Shown: piece by piece, positions 34,233-42,813 of the stretch
How positions within the stretch are numbered: the first letter of the stretch is position 1
Layout of the letters: every line of letters starts with the position of its first letter
Assembly (NCBI GenBank): GCA_031281485.1
Contig: JAITFI010000010.1
Span: 1 to 49,180 of the forward strand
Direction: 5' to 3'
Origin: Chitinispirillales bacterium
Lineage (GTDB): Bacteria > Fibrobacterota > Chitinivibrionia > Chitinivibrionales > Chitinispirillaceae
DNA: 49,180 nt
Translations under genes and position numbers: made by a program
The notes under the pieces: generated by a model
Seen by the model: only the letters and a program-made list of their open reading frames with translations
Database searches by the model: none
What the model was told of the DNA's origin: nothing

Positions 34233-34306
34233 TGGGGTGTCGTCCAACGGCAGGACTCTGGATTCTGGCTCCAGCTATCGAGGTTCGAATCCTTGCACCC
34301 CAGCCA
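34233..34306 (+). tRNA. tRNA-Gln (anticodon CTG)
   Basis: The acceptor stem TGGGGTG pairs with CACCCCA. The anticodon stem CTGGA/TCCAG encloses TTCTGGC, giving anticodon CTG. GGTTCGAATCC forms the T loop. The discriminator G and an encoded CCA (34304-34306) complete it. Confidence 0.95.
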
Positions 34307-34428
34307 TTTTTTGCGTGTTTTTTGATTTTTATATTGACTTTCGGCTGGATTTATGTTATTTTTACTTAAATGACGGTCGTTTTTTGACAATTTATTGATG
34401 TTTAAACTATTGAAACTGACGGATTTTT

Positions 34429-34501
34429 GGCGCTATCGTCTAGTGGCCTAGGACGGGTGGTTCTCAGCCATCAAACCGGGGTTCGATTCCCCGTAGCGCT
34501 A
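34429..34501 (+). tRNA. tRNA-Glu (anticodon CTC)
   Basis: The acceptor stem GGCGCTA pairs with TAGCGCT (the first pair is G-U). The anticodon loop TTCTCAG gives CTC. GGTTCGATTCC forms the T loop and A is the discriminator. The 3' CCA is not encoded, unlike the nearby tRNA-Gln. TTTG (34383) and TATTGAAA (34408) may serve as its promoter. The 122 bases between the tRNAs hold no gene. Confidence 0.93.
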
Positions 34502-34553
34502 TAATTTCCGTAAGCTAAACCTTTCCAAAACGCTACGGCAAGCGGTTTTATTA

Positions 34554-36479
34554 ATGAAAAAGATAAAGCCGGTACTGTATATTTTCGCCGCCGCCCTGCT
34601 ACTTGCCCCCGCATTGTCAGCGAAAACACGCGCGGTGAACAGTTCATCTTCACAATCGCCGTCAAACGAAATTAACACCGATAACTCATTATCCATAGCG
34701 GATCTTGAGGCCCGGTTGCGCCCCGTCCTCGAAGAGCGGGCGAATTTCAGGCGCGACGGGGGCAACGGCGGCGCCAAAAAAGCCTCCTCTTCCCTACCCG
34801 CCGGCAACCCGTCGATCAATCGACGCGACATATTCGCCATGATGAAAGCATGGAACAGCCTGTCGCCCGATTTCCGCGCCCTCTACGAGGAGGCTACCGC
34901 CATTCCTAGGAACTATAGCCATTATATCTCGCCGGGCGGCAACTTTAAAGTCTTTTACACTACCACTGGCGCCCACAGCGTGAGCACCGTCGATACCATA
35001 GGCTACGGAGCGGACGGACGGACGGATATGTGGCGCGACAGGCGCTCCGGGGCCAACGGCGTCCCCGACTACGTTGACGAGGCGGCGTTCGCGCTCGACA
35101 GCGCCTGGTCAATGGAGGTGGAGCGCTTCGGCTTTCCAAAACCCAAAGCCGCCCCCGACCCCGACGGGTCGACCGCCCACTACTGCGTCGTGATCATCAA
35201 ATCCGACGACTACGGGGTGACGTACCCGACGTCAAGGTCGTCTTCCGGCACGCAGTACGGGTTTGCGAGCTACATAGAGGTAAACGGCAATTGGTCGGGG
35301 CGCGAGTGGGCCGGCTTAGGCTACGACCGGCGCCCATATGACGCGCTACGCGTAACCTGCGCCCACGAATTCTTCCACTCCATACAATATTCAATGGTTT
35401 GGACTATCGACCTCGACAACCTGACCTACGGTTGGCTGGAGGGCTCGGCCGTCCTTATGGAAGAAATCGCGTTCCCGGAGGTAAACGACTACCTGCAATA
35501 TCTAACCAGCTATTTCTCAAATCCGAGAATACCGCTGCTCAGCAACAACGACAACTACGTATACATGAACTCAATCGTCCTAAAGTACCTTTACGAGAAG
35601 GGAATTGACGGCGGAGAAAACATCGGCATCGTGAAAGCCGTACATGACAATAACTTAGCGCAGAAGAATATCTCCTTCCACCGAAATATAACGATGTCCG
35701 TTTCGGAACAAGCGGGGAGGGAGTGGGCGTCGGCGCTGAACCGTTTCCACGCGGAGAGTTACTTCACCGGCGCAAGGGCGCGCCCGTCGGCGTTCATTTC
35801 CGACGCCGGGCTGATGGGCGTTTGGAGGACGCCGGCGTCCGCGCCGGCCGACACTTCAGCCAACATCGGTTCGTACTCCGTCGGCCTCTTCATGTACAAA
35901 CCGCGGCCCGACCACGGCGACACGCTTGTTCTGTCAATAAGCGGGCAGACCAACGCGTCGGCAACCGGCGCGACGTGGGGTATGAGCGCCATAGTGACCG
36001 GCGGCGGCGTCGAAGAGATCATGCCAATAACCGTAGACGCCAAAGGCTACGGGCGCTTAGAGCTCGCCGACTGGAGCGGCAAGGATTCCTGCCTGCTCGT
36101 AGCAACCAACGCCGGACAGACGACCGGACGGATCACGGTGAAAATAGGAGGCGCGGAGCCAAACGCGGTGCTGCGAATCTCTCCCAATAAAGTAAACCTG
36201 CGCAAATTAAACTCAATATCCATAGCCGGCGGCGACATATCGGAGGCGACGATAGTGGCTCTGAACGGAAAGATCGTCGACCACTGGAGTATCGCCGGCA
36301 GAACGGCGAGCGGCGGCGGGAGCGCCTTCAAAACGAACCCGGACGGAAGCCTCGAATGGTCCCCGGCCATGCTGAGGAGACGGACAGTTCCGGGCGTTTA
36401 CTTCATATCGGCGTCGTCCACAAACCCATACACCGGCAAAAAGAGCACTCAACGGCGTAAGATTATGCTGCTGCCTTGA
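34554..36479 (+). CDS. Secreted HExxH metalloprotease-like protein (MXAN_6640-like) with C-terminal sorting domain
   Basis: A signal peptide (KPVLYIFAAALLLAPALSA) leads a 641-residue protein. The central domain contains CAHEFFHSIQYS, with H271-E272-x2-H275, and a third zinc-ligand candidate E296 in YGWLEGSAVLMEE, in the pattern of MXAN_6640-type putative metalloproteases. Upstream segments (GVPDYVDEAAFALDSAWSMEVERFGF) also match. The last ~85 residues (SPNKVNLRKLNSISIAGG...VALNGKIVDHW...GVYFISAS...RRKIMLLP) resemble type IX secretion sorting domains, so export to the surface is likely. It may process surface proteins or substrate polymers; the substrate is unknown. Confidence 0.85.
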   Translation: MKKIKPVLYIFAAALLLAPALSAKTRAVNSSSSQSPSNEINTDNSLSIADLEARLRPVLEERANFRRDGGNGGAKKASSSLPAGNPSINRRDIFAMMKAWNSLSPDFRALYEEATAIPRNYSHYISPGGNFKVFYTTTGAHSVSTVDTIGYGADGRTDMWRDRRSGANGVPDYVDEAAFALDSAWSMEVERFGFPKPKAAPDPDGSTAHYCVVIIKSDDYGVTYPTSRSSSGTQYGFASYIEVNGNWSGREWAGLGYDRRPYDALRVTCAHEFFHSIQYSMVWTIDLDNLTYGWLEGSAVLMEEIAFPEVNDYLQYLTSYFSNPRIPLLSNNDNYVYMNSIVLKYLYEKGIDGGENIGIVKAVHDNNLAQKNISFHRNITMSVSEQAGREWASALNRFHAESYFTGARARPSAFISDAGLMGVWRTPASAPADTSANIGSYSVGLFMYKPRPDHGDTLVLSISGQTNASATGATWGMSAIVTGGGVEEIMPITVDAKGYGRLELADWSGKDSCLLVATNAGQTTGRITVKIGGAEPNAVLRISPNKVNLRKLNSISIAGGDISEATIVALNGKIVDHWSIAGRTASGGGSAFKTNPDGSLEWSPAMLRRRTVPGVYFISASSTNPYTGKKSTQRRKIMLLP

Positions 36480-36481
36480 AA

Positions 36482-37180
36482 TCCCATGTTTAGATATAAA
36501 TTCAGTATCACAATCCCAAAATCAGTACTTTTTTCAGGATTAAACTCCCATCTTTTGATAGAAATTCTGGATTGTATTTCTAAAATTAGTACTAAATATA
36601 GGATTTAGATCCTGTTTTTAGATTAAATTTCAGGATTATATTCCCGCAATTAGTACTTTTTTCAGGATTAAGATCTTATTTTTTGATGAAATTTTGGGAT
36701 TGTATTCCTAAAATTGGTACTAAATATGGGATTTAAATCCTGTTTTTAGACTAAATTTCAGGATTATATTCCCATAATTAGTACTTTTTTCAGGATTTAA
36801 CTCCTATTTTTTAATAAAAATTCGGGACTGTATTCCTAAAATTGATACTAAATATGGGATTTAAATCCTGTTTTTAGATTGAATTTCAGGATTGTATTCC
36901 CAAAATTAGTACTTTTTTCGGGATTAAACTCCTGTCTTTTGATAAAAATTTGGGATTGTATTCCTAAAATTAGCACTAAATATGGGATTTAGATCCTGTT
37001 TTTAGGTTGAATTTCAGGATCGTATTCCCAAAATTAGTACTTTTTTCGGGATTAAACTCCTATCTTTTGATGAAAATTCAGGATTGTATTCCTAAAATTA
37101 GTACTTTTTTCATGATTAAACTCCTATTTTTTAATCAAAATTCAGGAGTCTATTCCTATTTTTAATAAAAAATTTGGGAA
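36482..37180. repeat. Hierarchical 32/64/128-bp tandem repeat array
   Basis: An A/T-rich noncoding array has a 128-bp period: the word CAGGATTNTATTCCC or a close variant starts at 36503 (degenerate), 36631, 36759, 36887, 37015 and 37143. Each 128-bp unit consists of two diverged 64-bp halves, and each half of two 32-bp modules built on GGATT...ATTCC or GGATT...AATCC dyads, with AGTAC in between. The last unit departs from the A/B alternation. It fills the whole 734-bp gap between the metalloprotease and the AAA gene. No reading frame runs through it. Confidence 0.9.
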
Positions 37181-37205
37181 TAGGCCAAAAAATATATTAT
37201 ATTTA
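37173..37205 (+). promoter_or_regulatory. Promoter of the AAA/DUF4143 gene (TTTG-N21-TATATTTA)
   Basis: TTTG (37173-37176) and TATATTTA (37198-37205) are 21 bases apart. The ATG is at 37214, only 9 bases after the box, so the transcript may have almost no leader. Confidence 0.6.
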
Positions 37206-37213
37206 TAACTATC

Positions 37214-38353
37214 ATGGAAAAGATAACTCGCCTTTTGCAGGCAAAAATCGAGGCCAAACTGGGCAAAGGCAAAGCCCTTGTGCTCTACGGACCGAGGCAG
37301 ACCGGCAAGACCACACTCATTAAGGAAATCTTACGGAAACGCTGCGCCGGCCGGGGATACTTTAACTGCGAGGAAGCGGCCGTCCGCGACGCGCTCCTCA
37401 GCATGGACTCCGCACGGATGTTCGGCTACTTCTCAGGAAGCGAGATCATCGCACTCGACGAGGCGCAATCAATCCCCGACATCGGCAGGATCATAAAGAT
37501 TCTGGTAGACTCGCACCCGGAACTCAATATCATAGCAACCGGCTCCTCCTCCTTCGAACTCGCCAACGCTGTCAGCGAACCCCTCACCGGCAGAAAATTC
37601 GTGTTCTTCCTGCCGCCTATCTCCCTAGAGGAGATGAAGAGCAACTTCGGAAACGCCGCCGCCGTCAACAGCGTGCGCGACACCCTGATCTACGGTTCTT
37701 ACCCGGAGATAGCGACCGCCGCCGCCAACGAAGATAAAATTGAGAACCTGCGCCTGCTCGCCACAAGCTACCTATACAGAGACGTGCTCAACTACAACGG
37801 AATAAAAAAACACGACCTGCTGGTAAAGATCCTGAAGGCCTTAGCACTCCAAGTCGGCGGCGAGGTCTCGCCCAACGAGATTGCCACCTCCCTTCAAATA
37901 GACCGGAAAACCGTCCTAAGATACCTTTCCCTGCTTGAACAATCTTTCATAGTCTTCAAGCTGTCGCCCTTCGTCAAAAGACGCCGCGACGAGATTAAAC
38001 TGATGAACAAATACTACTTCTACGACAACGGCATACTAAACGCGATCACAAACAACTTCCTGCCCGTCGAAAACAGAAACGACACCGGGGCGCTGTGGGA
38101 AAACTACATGATATCGGAACGCAGAAAATTCAACGAACTGCACGGACTCAACCCAAACTCCTACTTCTGGAGAACACACTCAGGGTGCGAAGTAGACCTC
38201 GTAGAGGAGATAAACGGCGAACTGACGCCGTTCGAGATCAAATACAACACCACAAAAATATCGCGAGGCGCCTACTCTTTCGTCGAGGCCTACAAATCCA
38301 AGGCGATTCAAGTCGTTAATAAGGACGCGGCGCTGGGCTGGTTGAGCTTGTAG
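37214..38353 (+). CDS. AAA-family ATPase with DUF4143 domain
   Basis: This 379-residue protein has the AAA_14 core: Walker A YGPRQTGKTTL (26-33), an FNCEEA segment, Walker B IIALDEAQSIPDI and sensor ATGSSSFELANAVSEPLTGR. The C-terminal DUF4143 domain contains a winged helix (SPNEIATSLQIDRKTVLRYLSLLEQSFIVFKLSPF) and a nuclease-like end (FWRTHSGCEVDLVEEINGELTPFEIKYN, a D...ExK pattern). The family is very common in accessory DNA of gut bacteria; its cellular role is unsettled. The gene has no ribosome site and sits just after a promoter box and the repeat array. It converges with dtd. Confidence 0.9.
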   Translation: MEKITRLLQAKIEAKLGKGKALVLYGPRQTGKTTLIKEILRKRCAGRGYFNCEEAAVRDALLSMDSARMFGYFSGSEIIALDEAQSIPDIGRIIKILVDSHPELNIIATGSSSFELANAVSEPLTGRKFVFFLPPISLEEMKSNFGNAAAVNSVRDTLIYGSYPEIATAAANEDKIENLRLLATSYLYRDVLNYNGIKKHDLLVKILKALALQVGGEVSPNEIATSLQIDRKTVLRYLSLLEQSFIVFKLSPFVKRRRDEIKLMNKYYFYDNGILNAITNNFLPVENRNDTGALWENYMISERRKFNELHGLNPNSYFWRTHSGCEVDLVEEINGELTPFEIKYNTTKISRGAYSFVEAYKSKAIQVVNKDAALGWLSL

Positions 38354-38370
38354 CGGGATAATTCGCGACC

Positions 38371-38808
38371 TCATCCCTCAACCACGACCGTCACCGGCCC
38401 GTCGTTCAGCAGGCTGACCTTCATGTCGGCCCCGAAAACGCCGGTCTCCACCTTTCGGACGCGTTCTTTCAGTTTTTCGACGAAATATTGGTACAATTGG
38501 CGGCCCTTTTCGGGCGGCGCGGCGGCGGTGAAGTTTGGCCTGCGGCCTTTGGAGCAGTCGCCGAGCAGGGTGAACTGGGATATAACCAAGGCCTCCCCGT
38601 CGATGTCTTTGACGGAGAGGTTCATCTTCCCGGTATCGTCCGGGAAGATACGCAGGTCGGCGCACTTTGCGGCTAAAAAGCCGGCGTTGGCCTCGCCGTC
38701 GTCCTTGTGGACGCCGATAAGTATCAGCAGCCCCTTGCCGATGGAACCGACGACTTCGCCGTCCACGGAGACGCTCGCGGTTGAGACTCTTTGCAGTACC
38801 GTTACCAT
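38371..38808 (-). CDS. dtd: D-aminoacyl-tRNA deacylase
   Basis: This enzyme removes mischarged D-amino acids and glycine from tRNA. The 145-residue protein has the two signature motifs [17 protein letters not shown] (near 77) and the Gly-cisPro motif NDGPVTV near the C-terminus, and the N-terminal [14 protein letters not shown]. The length is standard. It stands alone on the reverse strand between two forward genes. Confidence 0.96.
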   Translation of the reverse strand: MVTVLQRVSTASVSVDGEVVGSIGKGLLILIGVHKDDGEANAGFLAAKCADLRIFPDDTGKMNLSVKDIDGEALVISQFTLLGDCSKGRRPNFTAAAPPEKGRQLYQYFVEKLKERVRKVETGVFGADMKVSLLNDGPVTVVVEG

Positions 38809-38919
38809 GATTCTGTTGACCCCTATTCTAAAAAAATAATATTATTTTGATTCTGAATTGATGTATATTTATCAAATAAAATGTAATATCAACAATAAAT
38901 ATAAGGAGAACCGACCGCA

Positions 38920-39630
38920 ATGGCCACACTCGGCGTAAACATCGACCACATAGCCACTATCCGCCAGGCCCGCGGGGGGCGGGAGCCCAATCCGGTGCAT
39001 GCCGCCGTTTTGGCGGAGCTTGCGGGAGCCAAGGGGATAACGGCGCACCTGCGGGAGGACCGCCGCCATATTCAGGACTTGGACGTGCACATCCTCAAAC
39101 ACACCGTGTCGACGCACCTGAACCTCGAGATGGCGCCGGTTACGGAGATGGTGAAGATCGCTCTAGACGTGCACCCCTACATGGCGACCATCGTCCCGGA
39201 GAAGCGGGAGGAGCGCACCACGGAGGGCGGGTACCCGGTGCGGGAGAGGGAGCGGGAGCTGGCCAACACGATCGCGGCCCTGAGGGAAGATCACATTTGG
39301 GTCAGTTTGTTCGTGAACCCGGACATCGGGGAGATCCGCGCCAGCGCCAAAGTGGGGGCCACGCACGTGGAGCTGCATACCGGGGCCTACGCCAACGCGA
39401 CCAACCCGCAGGCCGCCGCCGACGAGCTTGAGACGCTCCGGGGAGCCGCCATGGCCGCCCACAAACTGGGGCTGGGGGTCAACGCCGGACACGGTCTCAA
39501 CTACCTGAACGTGGCGCCTGTGGCCGCCATCGAACACATCGAGGAGCTGAATATCGGGCACTCCATCATCTCGCGGGCAGCTCTCGTGGGGATGGACGTC
39601 GCCGTCAGGGAGATGGCAGCCCTCATTTGA
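38920..39630 (+). CDS. pdxJ: Pyridoxine 5'-phosphate synthase
   Basis: This enzyme condenses deoxyxylulose 5-phosphate with 3-amino-2-oxopropyl phosphate in the DXP-dependent vitamin B6 pathway. At 236 residues it shows the family start [30 protein letters not shown], the NLEMAP segment, [20 protein letters not shown] and the terminal [20 protein letters not shown] precedes the ATG. No other B6 gene is next to it; oriC and dnaA follow. Confidence 0.97.
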   Translation: MATLGVNIDHIATIRQARGGREPNPVHAAVLAELAGAKGITAHLREDRRHIQDLDVHILKHTVSTHLNLEMAPVTEMVKIALDVHPYMATIVPEKREERTTEGGYPVRERERELANTIAALREDHIWVSLFVNPDIGEIRASAKVGATHVELHTGAYANATNPQAAADELETLRGAAMAAHKLGLGVNAGHGLNYLNVAPVAAIEHIEELNIGHSIISRAALVGMDVAVREMAALI

Positions 39631-39678
39631 CGCTAATTTCGCGCTTTCTTGCCGGCGCCGCTTTTTTATGAAAAATTT

Positions 39679-39711
39679 TTTGATTTTCTCCGTAAAAAAA
39701 TACTATATTAT
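39679..39711 (+). promoter_or_regulatory. Promoter of dnaA (TTTG-N21-TATATTAT)
   Basis: TTTG (39679-39682) and TATATTAT (39704-39711) are 21 bases apart. The transcript would pass through the DnaA boxes before the dnaA start, which suits autoregulation by DnaA. Confidence 0.6.
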
Positions 39712-39726
39712 TAAAGCGTCGGGGAG

Positions 39727-39952
39727 TTATCGCAAATGTTGATAACTCTCTGTGAATAAGCCTGTGGATAAGGTGTTAATAATTGGTCGATAACTTTCCC
39801 ACTACGTAACGCGGTGTGTGATATCGGCTCATCTATCTACTTGAAAATCAACGAGTTAGCACGCTAACTTGATTTCAGCGTGTGGGGTTTTGTTTTGATA
39901 TTTTAGCGGCGACCGGTTTTTGAATCCATTAAGCTGAGGAAATGTTGATAAC
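39727..39952. other. Probable replication origin (oriC) with DnaA boxes
   Basis: The dnaA upstream region contains TGTGGATAA (39763-39771, a perfect DnaA box), TGTTGATAA (39737-39745 and 39943-39951), TGTGAATAA (39751-39759) and TGTTAATAA (39774-39782), all in one orientation. A dyad AGTTAGC-AC-GCTAACT (39854-39869) with outer TGAAAATCA/TGATTTCA arms could extrude as a cruciform. A clearly A/T-rich melting tract is not obvious beyond the flanking 39660-39715 stretch. The origin call is inferred from box density and the dnaA neighbour. Confidence 0.75.
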
Positions 39953-41350
39953 ATGTTAGCAACTGCTTTATCCACCGAATCGGCGCAATTGACGCCTTGG
40001 CAGGCGTGTCAGCGTTATATAGAGGAAAAGGTACCCCCATCCACCTTTGAAACATGGTTCCGGGTCACAGAATTGGTCATTCGCGACGACGGGTGCGCCT
40101 GTATTCAGGTGCCCAACAAGTTCGCCGCCGACATAATAGAGGCTAACTTCCACGACCTCATAAAAGAGGCGCTCGCCGCCTGCGGCGTCAGTTTCTCGGC
40201 GCTTGCTTTCGAACGGGCGGTCGGCAGCGAGCGGGCGCTCGTCGAACAGTTGGCGGAGCAAGCCGCCGAAACCCAGAGCCGCCAAGTGCCGCAGATAGTC
40301 TCGGAGAGCACCGGACGCTTTAACTCCGACTACACCTTTGATACTTTTGTGGAGGGCGACAGCAACGCCATGGCCCTGACCGCGGCGCGCTCGGTGGCTG
40401 AAAAACCGGGGAACAACAAGTTCAACCCGCTCATAATCTACGGCGGGACCGGGTTGGGCAAGACCCACCTCCTGCAAGCCATCGGGCACTACGCTCAGGC
40501 GGAGTGCACCGTCGGGCATGTGGTATACATAACAAGCGAGGAGTTCTTAAACGAGTACAAGCAGTTCCTGCGCGACAAAAAATCGTCGTTTTCGTTCTAC
40601 AAAAAATTCATGGACACCGACCTGCTCCTCATCGACGACATACAGTTTTTCAGCGGCAAGCAGGAGACTCAGGAGCAGTTCTATCTCATTTTCAACAAAC
40701 TGCTGCAAGAAAACAAGCAGATAGTGCTCTCTTCCGACTGTTTGCCTGAAAACATCCCGGACTTGGAGGCTCGCATAATAAAGCGCTTTCAGGGCGGGCT
40801 GAACATAGACGTCATGCCGCCGAATTTGGAGACGCGCATGGCTATTTTGCGCAAAAAAGCGGAATCGGGCGGGCACACCCTGCCGGACGAGGTCGTCCAG
40901 TACATTGCCGAACACACAAAATCGTCGAACGTCAGGGTGCTTCTCGGCATCCTGATCAAGTATATATGCTCGACCACTTTTCACGATACCGGTTTCACGT
41001 TGGACATAGCGAAGGAACTGTGCGGCGGCGCGATCACGGGTAAGGAGGAGCGCCTGTCCATGAAGCGCATCATGGAGACGGTCGCGAACGCTTACGGTAT
41101 AGGGGTGAACCAACTCAGCGCCCACACGCGGAAGAAGGAGGCGGTGCTCCCCCGCTTCGTGGCGATGTACCTCTGCAGAAAGTGGACGCAGCAAACGAAC
41201 CTCACGATCGGGCTGGAGTTCGGGAACCGCACCCACGCCACGGTTATGTCGGCGGTCAAAAAGATCGAGGCCAACTTGACGAACGAGGGTCAGGCGGAGC
41301 TACGTGCGAAGATATCTGAGATAGAGGGGCGTCTTAAGGAATTAAGCTGA
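39953..41350 (+). CDS. dnaA: Chromosomal replication initiator DnaA
   Basis: DnaA binds oriC and opens it. The 465-residue protein has domain I (WQACQRYIEEKVPPSTFETWF), a short domain II, the AAA+ domain with Walker A YGGTGLGKTHLLQAIG and Walker B LLLIDDIQFF, and the C-terminal DNA-binding helix region ending IGLEFGNRTHATVMSAVKKIE. The signature is usually FGGRDHSTV; here N-R-T-H replaces G-R-D-H, a mild variant. A DnaA box ends two bases before the start codon. Confidence 0.97.
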   Translation: MLATALSTESAQLTPWQACQRYIEEKVPPSTFETWFRVTELVIRDDGCACIQVPNKFAADIIEANFHDLIKEALAACGVSFSALAFERAVGSERALVEQLAEQAAETQSRQVPQIVSESTGRFNSDYTFDTFVEGDSNAMALTAARSVAEKPGNNKFNPLIIYGGTGLGKTHLLQAIGHYAQAECTVGHVVYITSEEFLNEYKQFLRDKKSSFSFYKKFMDTDLLLIDDIQFFSGKQETQEQFYLIFNKLLQENKQIVLSSDCLPENIPDLEARIIKRFQGGLNIDVMPPNLETRMAILRKKAESGGHTLPDEVVQYIAEHTKSSNVRVLLGILIKYICSTTFHDTGFTLDIAKELCGGAITGKEERLSMKRIMETVANAYGIGVNQLSAHTRKKEAVLPRFVAMYLCRKWTQQTNLTIGLEFGNRTHATVMSAVKKIEANLTNEGQAELRAKISEIEGRLKELS

Positions 41351-41358
41351 CATATTTT

Positions 41359-41391
41359 TTTGCTATTGACTTATACAATGATGTATATTAT
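41359..41391 (+). promoter_or_regulatory. Promoter of maf (TTTG-N21-TATATTAT)
   Basis: TTTG (41359-41362) and TATATTAT (41384-41391) are 21 bases apart. The maf ATG at 41400 falls where transcription should start, so the mRNA may be leaderless. Confidence 0.6.
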
Positions 41392-41399
41392 CTCATTGT

Positions 41400-42011
41400 A
41401 TGATATTTACACGCGACATACGCCGTCCTGTTATACTTGCCTCCGGTTCGCCGCGGCGGAGCCAGATACTCGGTATGATGGGGATCGCCTTCGAGACCGC
41501 CCTCTCCGGGGTGAAAGACGAGGGAGCGTACATAGACGCGGGCGACCTCGACACCTCGCTTTGCCGGCTGGCCGCCGCTAAGGCGCGGGACGCGTCGGAG
41601 CGTCATACGGGCGCTTTGGTGCTGGGGGCCGATACAATTGTCGTCGCGGACGGCAAGGTTTTGGGTAAGCCCGCCGACAAAGACGACGCCCGGAGGATGC
41701 TGAGCCTGCTTTCGGGCAGGCGTCATACGGTGGTCACGGCTGTGGCGCTCTTGTGCGGCGAAGTTGATTTCAGCGAGTCGGCGGCGGTCCGTACCGCTGT
41801 GTTTTTCAGGACGCTTGAGGAAGAGGAGATCGAGCATTACCTCTCTTTTCCGGAGTATGAGGACAAGGCCGGCGCATACGCGGTTCAGGGCGGGGCCATG
41901 ACTTTTATAGATAGAATAGAGGGCTGCTACTACAACGTGATGGGCCTCCCCGTCACGGCGACGCTTGGCCTGTTCAAAAAGTTTGCCAGAAAGGGGGATT
42001 CAAATGGCTGA
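41400..42011 (+). CDS. maf: Maf-family nucleotide pyrophosphatase
   Basis: Maf proteins hydrolyse non-canonical nucleoside triphosphates such as dTTP/UTP or modified pyrimidines. The 203-residue protein has the signature ILASGSPRRSQIL at 12-24, the catalytic aspartate region LVLGADTIVVADGKVLGKP, GRRHTVVTAV and the C-terminal YAVQGGAMTFIDRIEGCYYNVMGLPV. No ribosome site precedes the ATG. It overlaps the RodZ-like gene by 8 bases, so the two are coupled. Confidence 0.93.
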   Translation: MIFTRDIRRPVILASGSPRRSQILGMMGIAFETALSGVKDEGAYIDAGDLDTSLCRLAAAKARDASERHTGALVLGADTIVVADGKVLGKPADKDDARRMLSLLSGRRHTVVTAVALLCGEVDFSESAAVRTAVFFRTLEEEEIEHYLSFPEYEDKAGAYAVQGGAMTFIDRIEGCYYNVMGLPVTATLGLFKKFARKGDSNG

Positions 42012-42792
42012 AAAGAATAGCGAAAACAGGGGATCGGCGAACGCCGCGCCGGCGGGTAAGGACACGGCTAAGGACGCGGCTAAAAACGCTGGCAAGGACG
42101 CGCCCAAAGAAGCGGCCAAGGATACGGTCAAGGAAGCGTCCAAGGATACGACTGTTCAAGAGGCGGTTAAAGAACCGGTTAAGGAGAAGGTGGGCGAAAT
42201 ACTGCGGAAAGAGCGCCTCACCCGCAGAATCAATATTGAAACCATCGCCAAGGATCTGAAACTCAACGTCAACTACGTAAAGGCGTTGGAGGCGAGCGAC
42301 TACGACTCGCTCCCGGCCGACCCGTATATCCGGGTCTACATCAGGTCGCTCACAAAGTACCTCTCCTTAGACGCGGAAAGCATACTGAAAGAGTTCTACA
42401 AGGAGCGCGGTTTGATCGCCGACGACTCTCTCCAGCCGCAAGTAAGCAAGATTGACGTGAGCGTACAGCAACAGGACAAAAATCCGGCCATCATAGTCAT
42501 AGCGGCCTTGATAGTTATTTTCGCGGTATTCGCTTTCATCGCCAACCAGAAGGGCTGGATAAGCCAACCGCAGGAAACCGCGACGACGTCGGTGGATGAA
42601 AAAGCGGACACAGGCTCCTCAGCCATAGACCACGACGCGCTTAGCAAGAAGATCGCCGACAGCATATTAGACGCTACGATCGCGGGCCAGCGACAAGAGT
42701 CGGAAACACCGACGCCGGTTACTAAAACTAAATCTATGAACGCCGGTGCCGGTATCGGCAAACAAACGCCGCCGCCTCCGACAAGGCAATAA
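42004..42792 (+). CDS. RodZ-like cytoskeletal/transcription-factor-like membrane protein
   Basis: The 262-residue protein has an N-terminal lysine/alanine-rich segment made of KDxAKxA-type repeats (18-60). A RodZ-type helix-turn-helix follows at about 63-130 (VGEILRKERLTRRINIETIAKDLKLNVNYVKALEASDYDSLP), then a transmembrane helix at about 161-181 and a short periplasmic tail. RodZ links MreB to cell-wall synthesis and sets rod shape. The charged N-terminal extension is unusual for RodZ. GGGGG before the ATG at 42004, within the end of maf, supports this start. Confidence 0.8.
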   Translation: MAEKNSENRGSANAAPAGKDTAKDAAKNAGKDAPKEAAKDTVKEASKDTTVQEAVKEPVKEKVGEILRKERLTRRINIETIAKDLKLNVNYVKALEASDYDSLPADPYIRVYIRSLTKYLSLDAESILKEFYKERGLIADDSLQPQVSKIDVSVQQQDKNPAIIVIAALIVIFAVFAFIANQKGWISQPQETATTSVDEKADTGSSAIDHDALSKKIADSILDATIAGQRQESETPTPVTKTKSMNAGAGIGKQTPPPPTRQ

Positions 42793-42813
42793 CGCGTTAA
42801 CTTCGGTGTTGAT

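Noticed and set aside
27645-34501. tRNA-integrated mobile island with its own integrase
   Set aside because: No integrase lies in or next to the two-gene island and I found no duplicated tRNA 3' end on its far side; the only tyrosine recombinase (17.7 kb) has housekeeping XerD features. Transfer is still suggested by base composition.
36482-37180. Possible CRISPR array
   Set aside because: The repeat is contiguous (32/64/128 bp) with no unique spacers, and no cas gene is present.
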